Source: Trichobilharzia regenti (Eukaryota; Platyhelminthes; Trematoda; Strigeidida; Schistosomatidae). Taken from it: DNA of 64,000 nt. Where the stretch lies: contig CALYDD020000430.1 in the NCBI GenBank assembly GCA_944472135.2, positions 1 through 64,000 of the forward strand, in the 5' to 3' direction. The notes under the pieces were generated by a model. That model made no database searches and had not been told where the DNA came from. It worked only from the letters and a program-made list of their open reading frames with translations. Position numbers and translations under genes: made by a program. Shown piece after piece: positions 20,308 through 31,860 of the stretch. Positions within the stretch are counted from its first letter, which is position 1, and every line of letters begins with the position of its first letter.

Positions 20308-22570
20308 TACCTTTAGGATGCTAATGAGCGAGGAGAAGTCCATAGATTTATTCTAGGTTCTACGGAGTCTTCTTAGCTTATTCCTGGTAGCATTCGATAT
20401 ATATAGTTGATTTACACAGTTGCGTTTGGATGTATACCAAGGGATAGATTCGTTGAATCAAACAGATATGTTGGATTAGAAACCGTCATGGACAGCATCA
20501 ATGTCTGCCGAGGAGAAAAATGTGTCCCAGTCTTGGCAACGAATAAAAGACCGCGTTGTTTTCCAATTAGCCTTTGAAAAGTTTCTGACTTTTACTGTCC
20601 GACGACGGCCTTTGCCTGACCCACCTGCTGTTAGGTTAAAGGTGGAAATGACCGCGTTGTGGTCGCTGCCAGGGAATAAAGGCCCAACTCGAGTGCTGAC
20701 GGGGAGAATGTTATGTGTGAAGATTAGATCTAAGATGTTGGATTTACGTGTGGGGTGAATAACATTTTGTGTCCATCCATAGGGTTCAACCGAATTTATA
20801 AAACTATCAGTGTATTTAGGAACCTTAAGGCTATTCCACTGTATACCAGGCATGTTAAAGTCGCCAGCTATAATTTTTTAGTCAAAATTTAGAGAGGAGA
20901 CGTATTCGAAAATTTCACATAGACGGTTCGTTGTGTTAGTATCAGAATTGGGCGGGCGATATATACATTTTATTTTATTTTTTATTTATTTAAACGCATA
21001 AAAAAACTTGGTAAAATATGGCACCAAGAAAGATGCGCCACACAATAATAATAAAACAACATAGATCAAAAAAAGGAAGGAAGGAAAAGAAAAAAAAATA
21101 TAAGTAGAGAACGGATAAAGAACTTCATCTGGAAGGAAAACAGACATGCTTAACAAGTTCAAACAGTGTACGTTAACTATCGTCGGGAAGGGAAGAAAGA
21201 AGGAGATCGCAACACATTCGCCACTGATTACGATTCTTGGCCATATCCGATAACGTTTCGAGCCATCGATTTGAGCTATCTCTCGGACTCCAACCAGGGA
21301 GTCGTGACACACCAACCGATGCTAATCTAGCACAAAAATCCTTCATCCCACGACGCCACGTCATGGACTGACCACCTCTCCGCCTTTTCCAACCCGTCCC
21401 AGGGCTAGCGAACAGAGACCTGTACGGAAGCCTCTAGGGTGACATTCGGAGCACACGTCCAAGCCACCGGAGCCAGTGTTTCCAGATGACGACATTCAAG
21501 GAATAGTGATCTCCACTTTGTTCAAACACACGCCGCCGAACCTCAGAATTACTCACGCGATGATGCCATCGAACGCAAGCAATCTTGCGGAGACAGCGGT
21601 GATCGAACACGCAGAGTCGCCGCACATCCTCAGCTCGGAGAGGCCAGGTTTAACAGGCGTAGAGCAGGACAGCTCGCACCGAAGCATTGTATACCCGACC
21701 TTTGACAGCCAGGCTAACGTCGCGACGGCGCCAGAGGTGGCTCAAGTTGATGTATGCCACCCTAGCCTTCATTATACGGTTGGAAATCTCATCCGTCACC
21801 CCTCCGCCAGCACTCACACAACTACCCAGGTACACAAACTTATCAGCAACTTCAAGCGGTTCACCCGCAAGAGTGAGTGCAGGTACAGGCTCCTGCCAAT
21901 CTTGTAGCAGTACTTTGCACTTAGACGGCGCAAAGCACATACCATACTAACAGACATATATATATATACATCCCAATAAGAGTCTTGTATTTAAGTTGGT
22001 GTTGAGTGTAACCCATACTGCATCTGTCAGTGAGCAACCCAAATCATCGACTTCTACAGCGTGGAATTTGTTGCTAACAAAGATAAGACAACCACCACCA
22101 CGTCCTTCTTCTCTGCCATGTCTAAAGTGTATGTATCCTGGTGATTCTAATAGTCTGTCATTGAAGTTAGATGGTAACCAAGTCTCGGTAACTAACAGTA
22201 CTGAGGGCTTACAAAGTGAAAGTAAGGAGTGAAGGTATGGAATTTTATTGCAGATAGAACGAGCGTTTATAAGGAAAAGAGTAAATGATCCTTGATTAGT
22301 GGTAAGGGCTGAGGCAAAATGAAGGAGATGATGATGTGATTCGGCTGAGGTTAAATGAAAGTTAGATGATGGTCTGACCGGTATATCGAGTGTTCGGTGC
22401 TTAAAGCCTTCATCGTTTTCGTTAAGATTCTGTGAAAAGGAAGAGGATTTCCATAGTTGGTCGCTTATCTCACGATCGCATGGAGATAGGCATACGGAAA
22501 CAGGGGTATGTCCGTTTTTCATCACATCTTTGCTAATTAGAGTTCCAGTTAATTTCTTTTTTCCTCTACC
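20308..22570 (-). pseudogene. CR1-like LINE APE endonuclease and connector
   Basis: The endonuclease runs on the minus strand from about 22525. Motifs in order are LINARSICNK (Asn), TETWLPS (catalytic Glu), RGGGCLIF, then after the RTE insertion YRPPNSDTN, GDFN (Asp) and SDHNAV (Asp-His pair) near 20660. The C-terminal connector follows to 20308, where Pao-B sits. The frame continues upstream of 22525, so the true start is not certain. One TAA lies just before the GDFN motif. The endonuclease would nick target DNA to prime reverse transcription. Confidence 0.82.
20968..21961 (-). mobile_element. 5'-truncated RTE (SR2-like) LINE fragment
   Basis: A 994-bp minus-strand fragment ends in an A/T-rich tail (20968 onward). 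It is flanked by a 9-bp duplication atatataca (20959-20967 and 21962-21970), which is genuine target-primed insertion evidence although it overlaps a TA microsatellite. The open segments 21650-21940, 21434-21625 and 21173-21364 are all in one frame, split by two stops. Blocks include LEVADKFVYLGS, GRVYNASVRAVLLY, VFDHRCLRKIA, HWLRWLGRVLRM and SRLPGWSPRDS, the typical RTE RT C-terminus. It interrupts the CR1-like endonuclease. Confidence 0.85.
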
Positions 22571-23110
22571 TTTGTGTGCTACGTAAAATGTGATAACTTA
22601 AACGGGTGCACTTCTGTGCAAGCTTCTATGTTGAAAGTCAGTGCGTCAGAATGATTTATAGTCCAGGTGTAATGAAATGCTAAAACGTAGACAAAAATAG
22701 GCGAAGTCCCAACAAATGATATTCTTATCTTTTTCATTTGGTTCTTGTCTAACTGAAAAAGAGTTATCTTACAATAATTTTTCCTCTTATGCAAGATAAC
22801 TCTCACACTCTTGTCTACCTCTGTGTGCTATTTGGAACGTGGCAACTCGAACTGCTGCACTTCGGTGCCAAGTTCTATGTTGAATCCAGACAGACAGACA
22901 CTCTGTCTCGTTGTATCTCATGAGTTAGTTAATTCTATCGCGTAGCCGAAATGCGAAGTCGAAACACATCTGATGAAATATGTTTTGCCTATTACCAACT
23001 AAATATAATATTTTTCAAGTGTGGAATGTAAAAAATCGAACTGCTGCACTTCTGGGCTGAGTTCCATGTTAATACTCAGTCAGTCAGCTTTGTCACTGCA
23101 GATGCGTAGT
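22565..23110 (-). repeat. Degenerate repeats upstream of the LINE endonuclease
   Basis: Three diverged copies of a segment with a gaactgctgcacttc...gttctatgttga core lie near 22590-22640, 22840-22885 and 23030-23075, spaced about 248 and 187 bp. They lie 5' of the LINE coding part and may be 5' untranslated monomers. This is inference; they could also be an unrelated older repeat. Confidence 0.5.
22761..22802. other. 10-bp perfect stem-loop
   Basis: gagttatctt (22761-22770) and aagataactc (22793-22802) are perfect reverse complements with a 22-base loop. The role is unknown. Confidence 0.55.
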
Positions 23111-25236
23111 GTCACAACTTACGAGTGTTAGTTAGGTTAAACAGTTATTCATGCCGTTTCCTAAGTACTCTATGCATTTCCCAACTCGTTAAATTGTCCA
23201 GATAAAGTGCACCGAAGAGGAAAACATAAACCGAAAGTCAGTAACACGGACGTAAGAGATAGTGTGAATAGAAGTGAATGAGATCAGTGACCTCTTATCC
23301 CTGTAGTACGCTTAACTAAAATACTCATGTGTGTGAATGAGGCAAAAAGTTGTGTGACCGAATTGATATGATTATGAGCAATAATTTGTGCTGGAAGCGT
23401 CATCAGATTATATTGCTGTACAACACTGTGTGATTTATCAAAATAAAATCGTATCCATAATGAAGTTATACTCTACCACAGTGCCCAGGTTTTATACTTA
23501 TATCAAAAATACATATCTTGTGCGTTATGTCTCCTAATTGTTTCATTTTTGTCTTCCTCATTGCAGGTTGTCAGTCTTCGTAGACATTCTACTAGATGTC
23601 GTCATACATAGTGTCTGCAAGCAGTCTTTCAATACATCTACCTCCCGCAAAGTTGTTGTCACGATGACTTTAGATTATTTACATTTGCCGTAATACAATT
23701 AGTATGCTAATATTACCGATGCAATGACATGCAAGACTTGTACATGTTACTGTGAAGTTGACCTGTAATAACATTCCCTCCATAGTAAATATAATGCTTG
23801 TGATAACAATTCGTCATTATCTTTTCATTGCGTTGATAGGTGCGTATATATTAGAAAAAAGCTAACCTTGTCGTATTAGTTCTGTAAATTACAATCACTA
23901 AGTGCCCATACCTCTGCTGAATACCAAATGCTACTCGTGGCCCACGAAATACTCATTACTGCATTCGTAAATAACTATCAAACTATTATTACATGGAGTA
24001 GCGTGACAGGAGGAGTATGAAATTTAGATATTAATGCGTATCTGAAGTTAATGACACAATATATATGATATGTTTCATTTCCGAGCAACAGAATTTTATA
24101 GGGCGATGTAGGGCTGAGCGCAGTGAGTTAATAGTATATTCTTTATTGTATACATCTTGTATGAGTGAAATGCTTCTACTCAATTTTCGGCGAGGCTGTA
24201 ATATCACCCTGCAGGGTTTCTTCAATGCCATCTCATAGGGAATAATACTTGGTACTGAGGATTCCAGCCAAAAGCATCTGTGATACATTCGAATGGCTTT
24301 TTCAACTAAAAGTGGTAATACTGGTATTAAGTGTGATTTGTCGGTAAACTGAGGGACTCTAGTGTAACACAGCAACATATCGCCGCAGGGTGTTCTTTGT
24401 GTTTTACAGGTACGAGTAGAATTCATGGACTGAGCATTTGTTAAATATGGAAGTGACCTATTGAGTCACTAAGACGAAAGGCTGACGAAATGCGATACCT
24501 TACACACACACACCTTCAGATGTAGGCGTGTGTCACTTCACATGAAATCTGGGCTATATCGAGCAGGCACTCCTTTAATCTACGCTGCCTTGTACGCCCA
24601 ATTATCGTTCGTATATATGTGATGACTCGGTGCGTTCCCTAGTTTGCCTATAATTACGGAATGTACATTATATTAAGGAACACAAATGGATTTTGTGAAA
24701 ACCAGTGGTGTTTCTTCTCTAGTCTTAACTGATGTCACATTGATTGACACGATTAAAGGAGTAGATTGTAACGTGGTGTTTTCTGTAGCTGCTAAACGTA
24801 GATACCTAGTTTCGAATTGACATCATGCATCTAAGCCTATTAACCTATGTATACAGTTCTACCTTCACGGAACCTAGAAGTCAGGAGCAGACTGTCTTTG
24901 ACAGATCTAGTTTTACTTTGTGACGAAATGGTGAGTCACGTGGTGTTGTGGTAGTAGAAAAAACAACTCCAAACCAAAGTATTATCTAGATATGAACATA
25001 TTTACCCACTTTGACGAAAATTTAAAATATTTATCAAGAAAACCTTTGGGATATTCACATTTACATAGAGATATCGATCCGAAAATCAACGCCATTTTAC
25101 CAAGTAAATCGTAGGACAGAATGATGGATGAAATTGTACTCGGATAATACTTCTAAAGAAACAGAATAAGGATAATCATTTAGTCCAACAATATACCGTC
25201 TAAATTCAGTCCTAATAATAATAATATATAATTCTT
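23111..25236. other. Unassigned stretch left of the satellite array
   Basis: No retroelement motif is recognisable. It contains a short (AC)n run at about 24504-24513 and a TAA-rich run at 25213-25230 that directly abuts the first satellite monomer. This could be host intergenic sequence or very old repeats. Confidence 0.4.
24031..24426 (-). other. Unidentified 131-codon open frame
   Basis: It starts with a real ATG (MNSTRTCKTQ) and is Cys- and basic-residue-rich. I see no signal peptide, membrane span or known domain. It is the only longer frame in this stretch. It may be chance, a decayed repeat, or an exon fragment. Confidence 0.2.
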
Positions 25237-28200
25237 CCTGTTTATGCAGGAACATAACAATTGTACAGGCATGGATAAGTTATTATATAACTTACACATA
25301 ATTTGATGTATGATGAATTCACAGTTTGGTTGTTCTTTCTGACATTAGAGTCAGTCGGAACAGTCTGCTATAAAGTCTGTTTGTGTAGCACATAAAGAAA
25401 TATAGAAATATTGTCTTCGCACTAACAAAATACCCAGACGTCAGATGAATGTAATACAAATATCTGGGGAAAATAAAGCTTGAAGTCAATTCTCCTATAT
25501 AACTTTGTTGTGAACATCACCCTTGGCTTAAAGTTTATTGATGTATTATGTTGAGATCAGTGATGTATTTATTCCATTTTTTCAGCAGTCTTATCGTAGT
25601 TTTATAACAGGAAGGAAATTTGATCGTGGATTCGAAAACTAGATAAGGTTATGTTAAGTTGTTTTACTGCATCAAATGGTGCTGTAAGTCCTACAGTTCT
25701 TCAAGGGTAGTTCGTCAAGCCAGAATCCACAACATTTGATGTGCTGATTGCACATATGTTTGTGTTAAATACTTGTGTGAGTTCCAATTACTGTGATTGT
25801 TGGTTAATCTTGTTTGTGTCCGGACATTCCGCCAGGGCCTTGCACAAAGAAGGTGGGAGGGTGGTGACTGCTAGTCAGCGGATATGATGGTGGGGACATA
25901 TGTGAACCACCCTTATCTGTGGGACAGCACTCTATTGCTAAGGCTCCTGAGTTCGGATGGCTTCTGCAAAATGAGAATAAATAAAAAAGTAAAACCTAAA
26001 AAAATAATGAAAAAAAGAAATAGAAGTTGAAAATTGCCTAGAGCCGAAGTTTAAATGCAAACTCCCGAATGAAAGTAAATGGTGTGAGTCCGCTACTTCA
26101 GAAGGACACCGAGCTGTATACTTCAGAAAAACATATATTACTAGGCCCTCGCTTTTCTTTTACATAGCTCACGCACTCTGACTTTTGTGTTTAACTCCTT
26201 TTAAACCTCGTAAGTAGGTGAAATTATCACCTGTCTTTCACTTTAAACTAATTGTTCGCAGAAAAGACTGTAAAATATCGGGAAAATAATATTTCTTGAA
26301 AAAAACAATAAAAAATGATGAACCCCATGCCTGTTATATATTTTGAATTATTAACACCTTTTATATACTTCTGCACCTGTCTACCGGTTTTCTTGTGTCT
26401 TCTTTTCCTTTCAAAGATACTGCTTTCAACGAAGGTACTGATACAGCGCTGCAATTCTCTACTCATTCGTGATATTGCTAGCTCATCTGGTGAATAACGG
26501 GATCATCGGTATTATAAAATCTGCTGACAAGTTCAAAGTGGGTCTCATAAACAACTGGAAATGTCACAAATATGATGTACTTACAGGTGAATTTAAAGTT
26601 TAATAGACTTTAAAACTCTTTCTGAATGATTTACTGATAATTATTGTTTATTCTGTATCTCTTATGTATGACGTCAGCACCTGTACAGAAATGCTACTTA
26701 CCTTCCCAACTAACGCAATCGTTTATGATTCCCGCGTGAAATTGACACGTATTTTTTTCAATCACAGTTTAGATTTGACGCTATATCTATTTCCTTATTT
26801 GTACACTTCATTTTAAATGTTTCTCTCACATTTACCAGTATTCAACTTATTTCTAAACTAACAAATCATATTATATATTCTATAAGTTTTCATAAGTGTA
26901 CATATGTTCATGCCTGTAAAAATAACTGGTTTCTGTTACAGAAATAAAGTTATTATTATTATTATTATTCCTGTTTATGCAGGAACATAACAATTGTACA
27001 GGCATGGATAAGTTATTATATAAATTACACATAATTTGATGTATGATGAATTTACAGTTTGGTTGTTCTTTCTGACATTAGAGTCAGTCGGAACAGTCTG
27101 CTATAAAGTCTGTTTGTGTAGCACATAAAGAAATATAGAAATATTGTCTTCGCACTAACAAAATACCCAGACGTCAGATGAATGTAATACAAATATCTGG
27201 GGAAAATAAAGCTTGAAGTCAATTCTCCTATATAACTTTGTTGTGAACAGCACCCTTGGCTTAAAGTTTATTGATGTATTATGTTGAGATCAGTGATGTA
27301 TTTATTCCATTTTTCAGCAGTCTTATCGTAGTTTTATAACAGGAAGGAAATTTGATCGTGGATTCGAAAACTAGATAAGGTTATGTTAAGTTGTTTTACT
27401 GCATCAAATGGTGCTGTAAGTCCTACAGTTCTTCAAGGGTAGTTCGTCAAGCCAGAATCCACAACATTTGATGTGCTGATTGCACATATGTTTGTGTTAA
27501 ATACTTGTGTGAGTTCCAATTACTGTGATTGTTGGTTAATCTTGTTTGTGTCCGGACATTCCGCCAGGGCCTTGCACAAAGAAGGTGGGAGGGTGGTGAC
27601 TGCTAGTCAGCGGATATGATGGTGGGGACATATGTGAACCACCCTTATCTGTGGGACAGCACTCTATTGCTAAGGCTCCTGAGTTCGGATGGCTTCTGCA
27701 AAATGAGAATAAATAAAAAAGTAAAACCTAAAAAAATAATGAAAAAAAGAAATAGAAGTTGAAAATTGCCTAGAGCCGAAGTTTAAATGCAAACTCCCGA
27801 ATGAAAGTAAATGGTGTGAGTCCGCTACTTCAGAAGGACACCGAGCTGTATACTTCAGAAAAACATATATTACTAGGCCCTCGCTTTTCTTTTACATAGC
27901 TCACGCACTCTGACTTTTGTGTTTAACTCCTTTTAAACCTCGTAAGTAGGTGAAATTATCACCTGTCTTTCACTTTAAACTAATTGTTCGCAGAAAAGAC
28001 TGTAAAATATCGGGAAAATAATATTTCTTGAAAAAAACAATAAAAAATGATGAACCCCATGCCTGTTATATATTTTGAATTATTAACACCTTTTATATAC
28101 TTCTGCACCTGTCTACCGGTTTTCTTGTGTCTTCTTTTCCTTTCAAAGATACTGCTTTCAACGAAGGTACTGATACAGCGCTGCAATTCTCTACTCATTC

Positions 28201-29574
28201 GTGATATTGCTAGCTCATCTGGTGAATAACGGGATCATCGGTATTATAAAATCTGCTGACAAGTTCAAAGTGGGTCTCATAAACAACTGGAAATGTCACA
28301 AATATGATGTACTTACAGGTGAATTTAAAGTTTAATAGACTTTAAAACTCTTTCTGAATGATTTACTGATAATTATTGTTTATTCTGTATCTCTTATGTA
28401 TGGCGTCAGCACCTGTACAGAAATGCTACTTACCTTCCCAACTAACGCAATCGTTTATGATTCCCGCGTGAAATTGACACGTATTTTTTTCAATCACAGT
28501 TTAGATTTGACGCTATATCTATTTCCTTATTTGTACACTTCATTTTAAATGTTTCTCTCACATTTACCAGTATTCAACTTATTTCTAAACTAACAAATCA
28601 TATTATATATTCTATAAGTTTTCATAAGTGTACATATGTTCATGCCTGTAAAAATAACTGGTTTCTGTTACAGAAATAAAGTTATTATTATTATTATTAT
28701 TCCTGTTTATGCAGGAACATACCAATTGTACAGGCATGGATAAGTTATTATATAAATTACACATAATTTGATGTATGATGAATTCACAGTTTGGTTGTTC
28801 TTTCTGACATTAGAGTCAGTCGGAACAGTCTGCTATAAAGTCTGTTTGTGTAGCACATAAAGAAATATAGAAATATTGTCTTCGCACTAACAAAATACCC
28901 AGACGTCAGATGAATGTAATACAAATATCTGGGGAAAATAAAGCTTGAAGTCAATTCTCCTATATAACTTTGTTGTGAACAGCACCCTTGGCTTAAAGTT
29001 TATTGATGTATTATGTTGAGATCAGTGATGTATTTATTCCATTTTTTCAGCAGTCTTATCGTAGTTTTATAACAGGAAGGAAATTTGATCGTGGATTCGA
29101 AAACTAGATAAGGTTATGTTAAGTTGTTTTACTGCATCAAATGGTGCTGTAAGTCCTACAGTTCTTCAAGGGTAGTTCGTCAAGCCAGAATCCACAACAT
29201 TTGATGTGCTGATTGCACATATGTTTGTGTTAAATACTTGTGTGAGTTCCAATTACTGTGATTGTTGGTTAATCTTGTTTGTGTCCGGACATTCCGCCAG
29301 GGCCTTGCACAAAGAAGGTGGGAGGGTGGTGACTGCTAGTCAGCGGATATGATGGTGGGGACATATGTGAACCACCCTTATCTGTGGGACAGCACTCTAT
29401 TGCTAAGGCTCCTGAGTTCGGATGGCTTCTGCAAAATGAGAATAAATAAAAAAGTAAAACCTAAAAAAATAATGAAAAAAAGAAATAGAAGTTGAAAATT
29501 GCCTAGAGCCGAAGTTTAAATGCAAACTCCCGAATGAAACTAAATGGTGTGAGTCCGCTACTTCAGAAGGACAC
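25237..29574 (+). repeat. Satellite block 1: monomers 1, 2 and the start of 3
   Basis: Left edge of the array. These copies carry variants not seen in the right half, such as aaagatactgc (others aaagttactgc) and cagtgatgtattt (others cagtgatatattt). Monomer 1 starts directly after a TAA-rich run, without a partial monomer before it. Confidence 0.93.
25681..25830 (+). repeat. Pao-derived 150-bp block inside satellite monomer 1
   Basis: It matches 6456-6605 of Pao-A (unit 2 of the 3' tandem repeat) over exactly 150 bases, with roughly 14 differences by eye. It starts gctgtaagtcctacag and ends ggacattcc. The same block is in every monomer. Pao-C lacks unit 2, so the source resembles the non-autonomous Pao-A/B lineage. 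Confidence 0.88.
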
Positions 29575-29947
29575 TGTCAGCTACCGTCTCATAAACCGTT
29601 AATGCCCAGCTCTCGCTACGCTCGGGCCCACGCTGTTCCTTGAAGATTTTCGAAACGCTTAGTTATAACGGACGAAAAACCAGAACACCAATTGTTGACT
29701 TGAGTATTATGTATTGTTACACCAGCATATAAATCAAGTATCACTAAGCAAACTAAGAAAACTAAGGTCTGTAAACAAATATTACAATAATAAATCGTTA
29801 TGTTACTTCTGACGATGTTTAACTCTTCTTTCTGAACAGCGACCGATGAGACGATGACTGTCGTATTGATGCCTCCGCGAAAATCGAGGAAGTTGATTTT
29901 GAGCAAACAACCAAGAATTGATCGTTCAATCTTCAACTCCATTGACA
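29575..29947 (-). repeat. Pao-C 3' LTR
   Basis: 373 bp. It differs from the 5' LTR at about five positions by eye (for example atataaatcaagtatc against atataaaaagtatc), suggesting a fairly recent insertion. Confidence 0.94.
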
Positions 29948-30907
29948 CTCCCCGGCAAAAAAGGGATCCAACCCTTTTTTCCTTCACGACCAATGCACGT
30001 TGACTTGGATGCCATTGCGAGAACCTGGGTCACACGGACAGAGCTGAAATGGAAAACAAACAGAAAAGCCAACACACCACAAGCATACCCACAGCACAAT
30101 CTCACACATCAATGACGACCTGCGCCTCCAGACAGAGACCTCCTCTTGACATCTTGCAACACAATCGCCACTTGCTAGAATGACTCTTGCAGAATGCAAA
30201 GTGACCATGGCAGCACCTCACGATACTCTACGCACATCCTCTTATCTACTCACTACCAATTACCACTGCAATCGCTTGTCACTCATTCTGCCTCAGTTCT
30301 AGTAGCGGTGACGCATGCGAGCCTCAGTCGTTTACACTCTTTCTCCCCGGCGTGTCGGACCGCAGCTAACAATTATCTCCGTGTGCATTTCATTCTCAGC
30401 AATAGCCTAGCCTCCCCGGCGTATACGACCCATCTGCTGTCCTTAACATCAATCAATTCATTCATGGATGTAGAAGACTCGAAACAACTTCAGAAGTAAT
30501 CACGACGAAAATTTTAACAAAATTACGCAATAACAACAAGACACGAAAACAACGAGTAAACACAATGAATCCAAAAACACCAATTGATATGACACACCAC
30601 ACGTATATACAAACAGTACAAACAAACTCGCCGATCATGTCTTGATGGAATTCCTTTGAAGAATTGCAGGACTTACACCAGTACGCCTACAAACCTTCAC
30701 AGGTTGACGATTGTAAGTTGTGGAATGTCCGGACACAAACAGAATTACCAACAGCTAGATGACAGATGATATCAATTCAGTATATACAATATGAACATAT
30801 GTACAAAATCACACACCGAGCACATTAGACTGCTCATTGATGCGCTACCCTTTGAAGAATTGTAGGACTTACAGCAGTACGCCTACAACCCTTCTCAGGT
30901 TGACGCT
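29948..30907 (-). other. Pao-C 3' region: two tandem units and the 74-codon frame
   Basis: The sense strand carries tandem units beginning at 30903 and 30707 (units 1 and 3 of Pao-A; unit 2 is lost), then the MVTLHSARV frame (30208 to 29984). The donor-like site reads GCAAGT here instead of GTAAGT. The purine tract lies at 29948-29957. A 101-codon antisense frame (30194-30499, plus strand) is probably chance. Confidence 0.7.
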
Positions 30908-31860
30908 CTAGGTTGGAAAATCATCTATTGTTTCATCCTCCGACTCTCTACTCTCAGCACCTTCCAGGAGACACAGTTTTCTGATATCTCGCACCAACAT
31001 GCCACAACTAGTTCTCACCTCAACCGTCCTCACCAATCCATCACCACTACAGATCAGCCTTACTACCACTCCCAAAGGCCACCTACCTGTGGCACATTTA
31101 TCTGCTACTAATACTATGTCACCAACCTTTAAGTTTCGGCACAACTTTTTCCACTTGTCCCTGGTCTGCAATGTTAGAACATACTCCTTAAACCATCTTT
31201 TCCAAAATATATCTTTCATGTGCCTGGCTTGTTTCCATCTTTTAATCGTAGGTATTCCTTCCCCGCTTGCGTCCTCTATGCCAGGGTTGCCTCTCAATAA
31301 CAATAATTTATTTGGGGTTAACACATCAAAATCCTTGACGTCGTCCCTCACAGGCGATAACGGCCGGTCATTTAATATTCGTTCAGCTTCACAAAAAAAT
31401 GTCTCTAGCGTTTCGTCATTCAAACTCTGGTTTTTAATTATGGAGCTTAAAATACGCTTGATAATTCCTATAAGTCTTTCCCATAGCCCACCTCTATGGC
31501 TGGCATGTGGTGGGTTGAAGTGCCACTCGATGTTCCTTTTCAGTAACTCTTCCTGAACTCTCGTTTGAGGACCTTCGAAGTATTCTTTAAGCTCGGCGTG
31601 ACAGCCAACAAAATTAGTCCCTCTGTCGCTGAACATCATCTTCGGTACACCCCGGCGATTTATAAATCTATGTAATGCTAGCACGAATGAATCAGTAGTT
31701 AGAGAATGAACCATCTCAATATGCACAGCTCTCATTTTCAAACAGGTGAATAAACAGCCATATCTTTTACATAGGGTTCTGCCTCTCTTCACTACAAAAG
31801 GTCCGAACAAATCCACCCCAACGTACTCAAATGGATAATTCCCTTCAGAAGCTTGCCACG
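30908..31860 (-). CDS. pol: Pao-C integrase core (frameshifted part of Pol)
   Basis: The open frame after the frameshift has VDLFGPF (first Asp of the DDE triad), FSDRGTNF (second Asp) and GLWERLIG (Glu) in order, followed by a C-terminal region ending ESEDETIDDFPT. It is open upstream to about 31860, with no ATG of its own. It overlaps the end of the Gag-Pol frame, whose reading shifts here, so a one-base indel near 31850-31865 is the simplest explanation. In Pao/BEL elements integrase inserts the cDNA copy with a short target duplication. The same C-terminal DDFPT ends the Pao-A frame. Confidence 0.85.

Larger units (their letters stand above)
14640..22600 (-). mobile_element. CR1/jockey-like LINE, interrupted by two other retroelements
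   Basis: On the minus strand an APE-type endonuclease (22525 to 20476, interrupted), a connector and an RT (16500 to 14674) lie in the order expected of one LINE. Removing Pao-B (16527-20307) with one copy of its TACCT target duplication rejoins the connector in the same reading frame. Removing the RTE fragment (20968-21961) with one copy of its 9-bp duplication rejoins the endonuclease frame. Stops remain (for example in the endonuclease just before the GDFN motif, and after KCGLL), so it is dead. The 3' region continues into the right inverted arm. Confidence 0.82.

Noticed and set aside
24452..24480. Hammerhead-ribozyme-like string (ttgagtc...gacgaaagg)
   Set aside because: The GTC/GAC stem and GAAA are suggestive, and schistosome repeats are known to carry hammerheads, but the invariant CUGANGA core is not present and I see no matching stem III.
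26248..26497. Open frames of 72 codons (minus) and 60 codons (plus) repeated in nearly every satellite monomer
   Set aside because: They overlap on opposite strands, have no recognised domain, and are preserved because the whole monomer is homogenised, including non-coding parts. They are not evidence of genes.
30194..30499. 101-codon plus-strand frame in the Pao-C 3' region (63-codon versions in Pao-A and Pao-B)
   Set aside because: It is antisense to the element and overlaps the 74-codon sense frame. Its conservation follows from the DNA similarity of the three copies.
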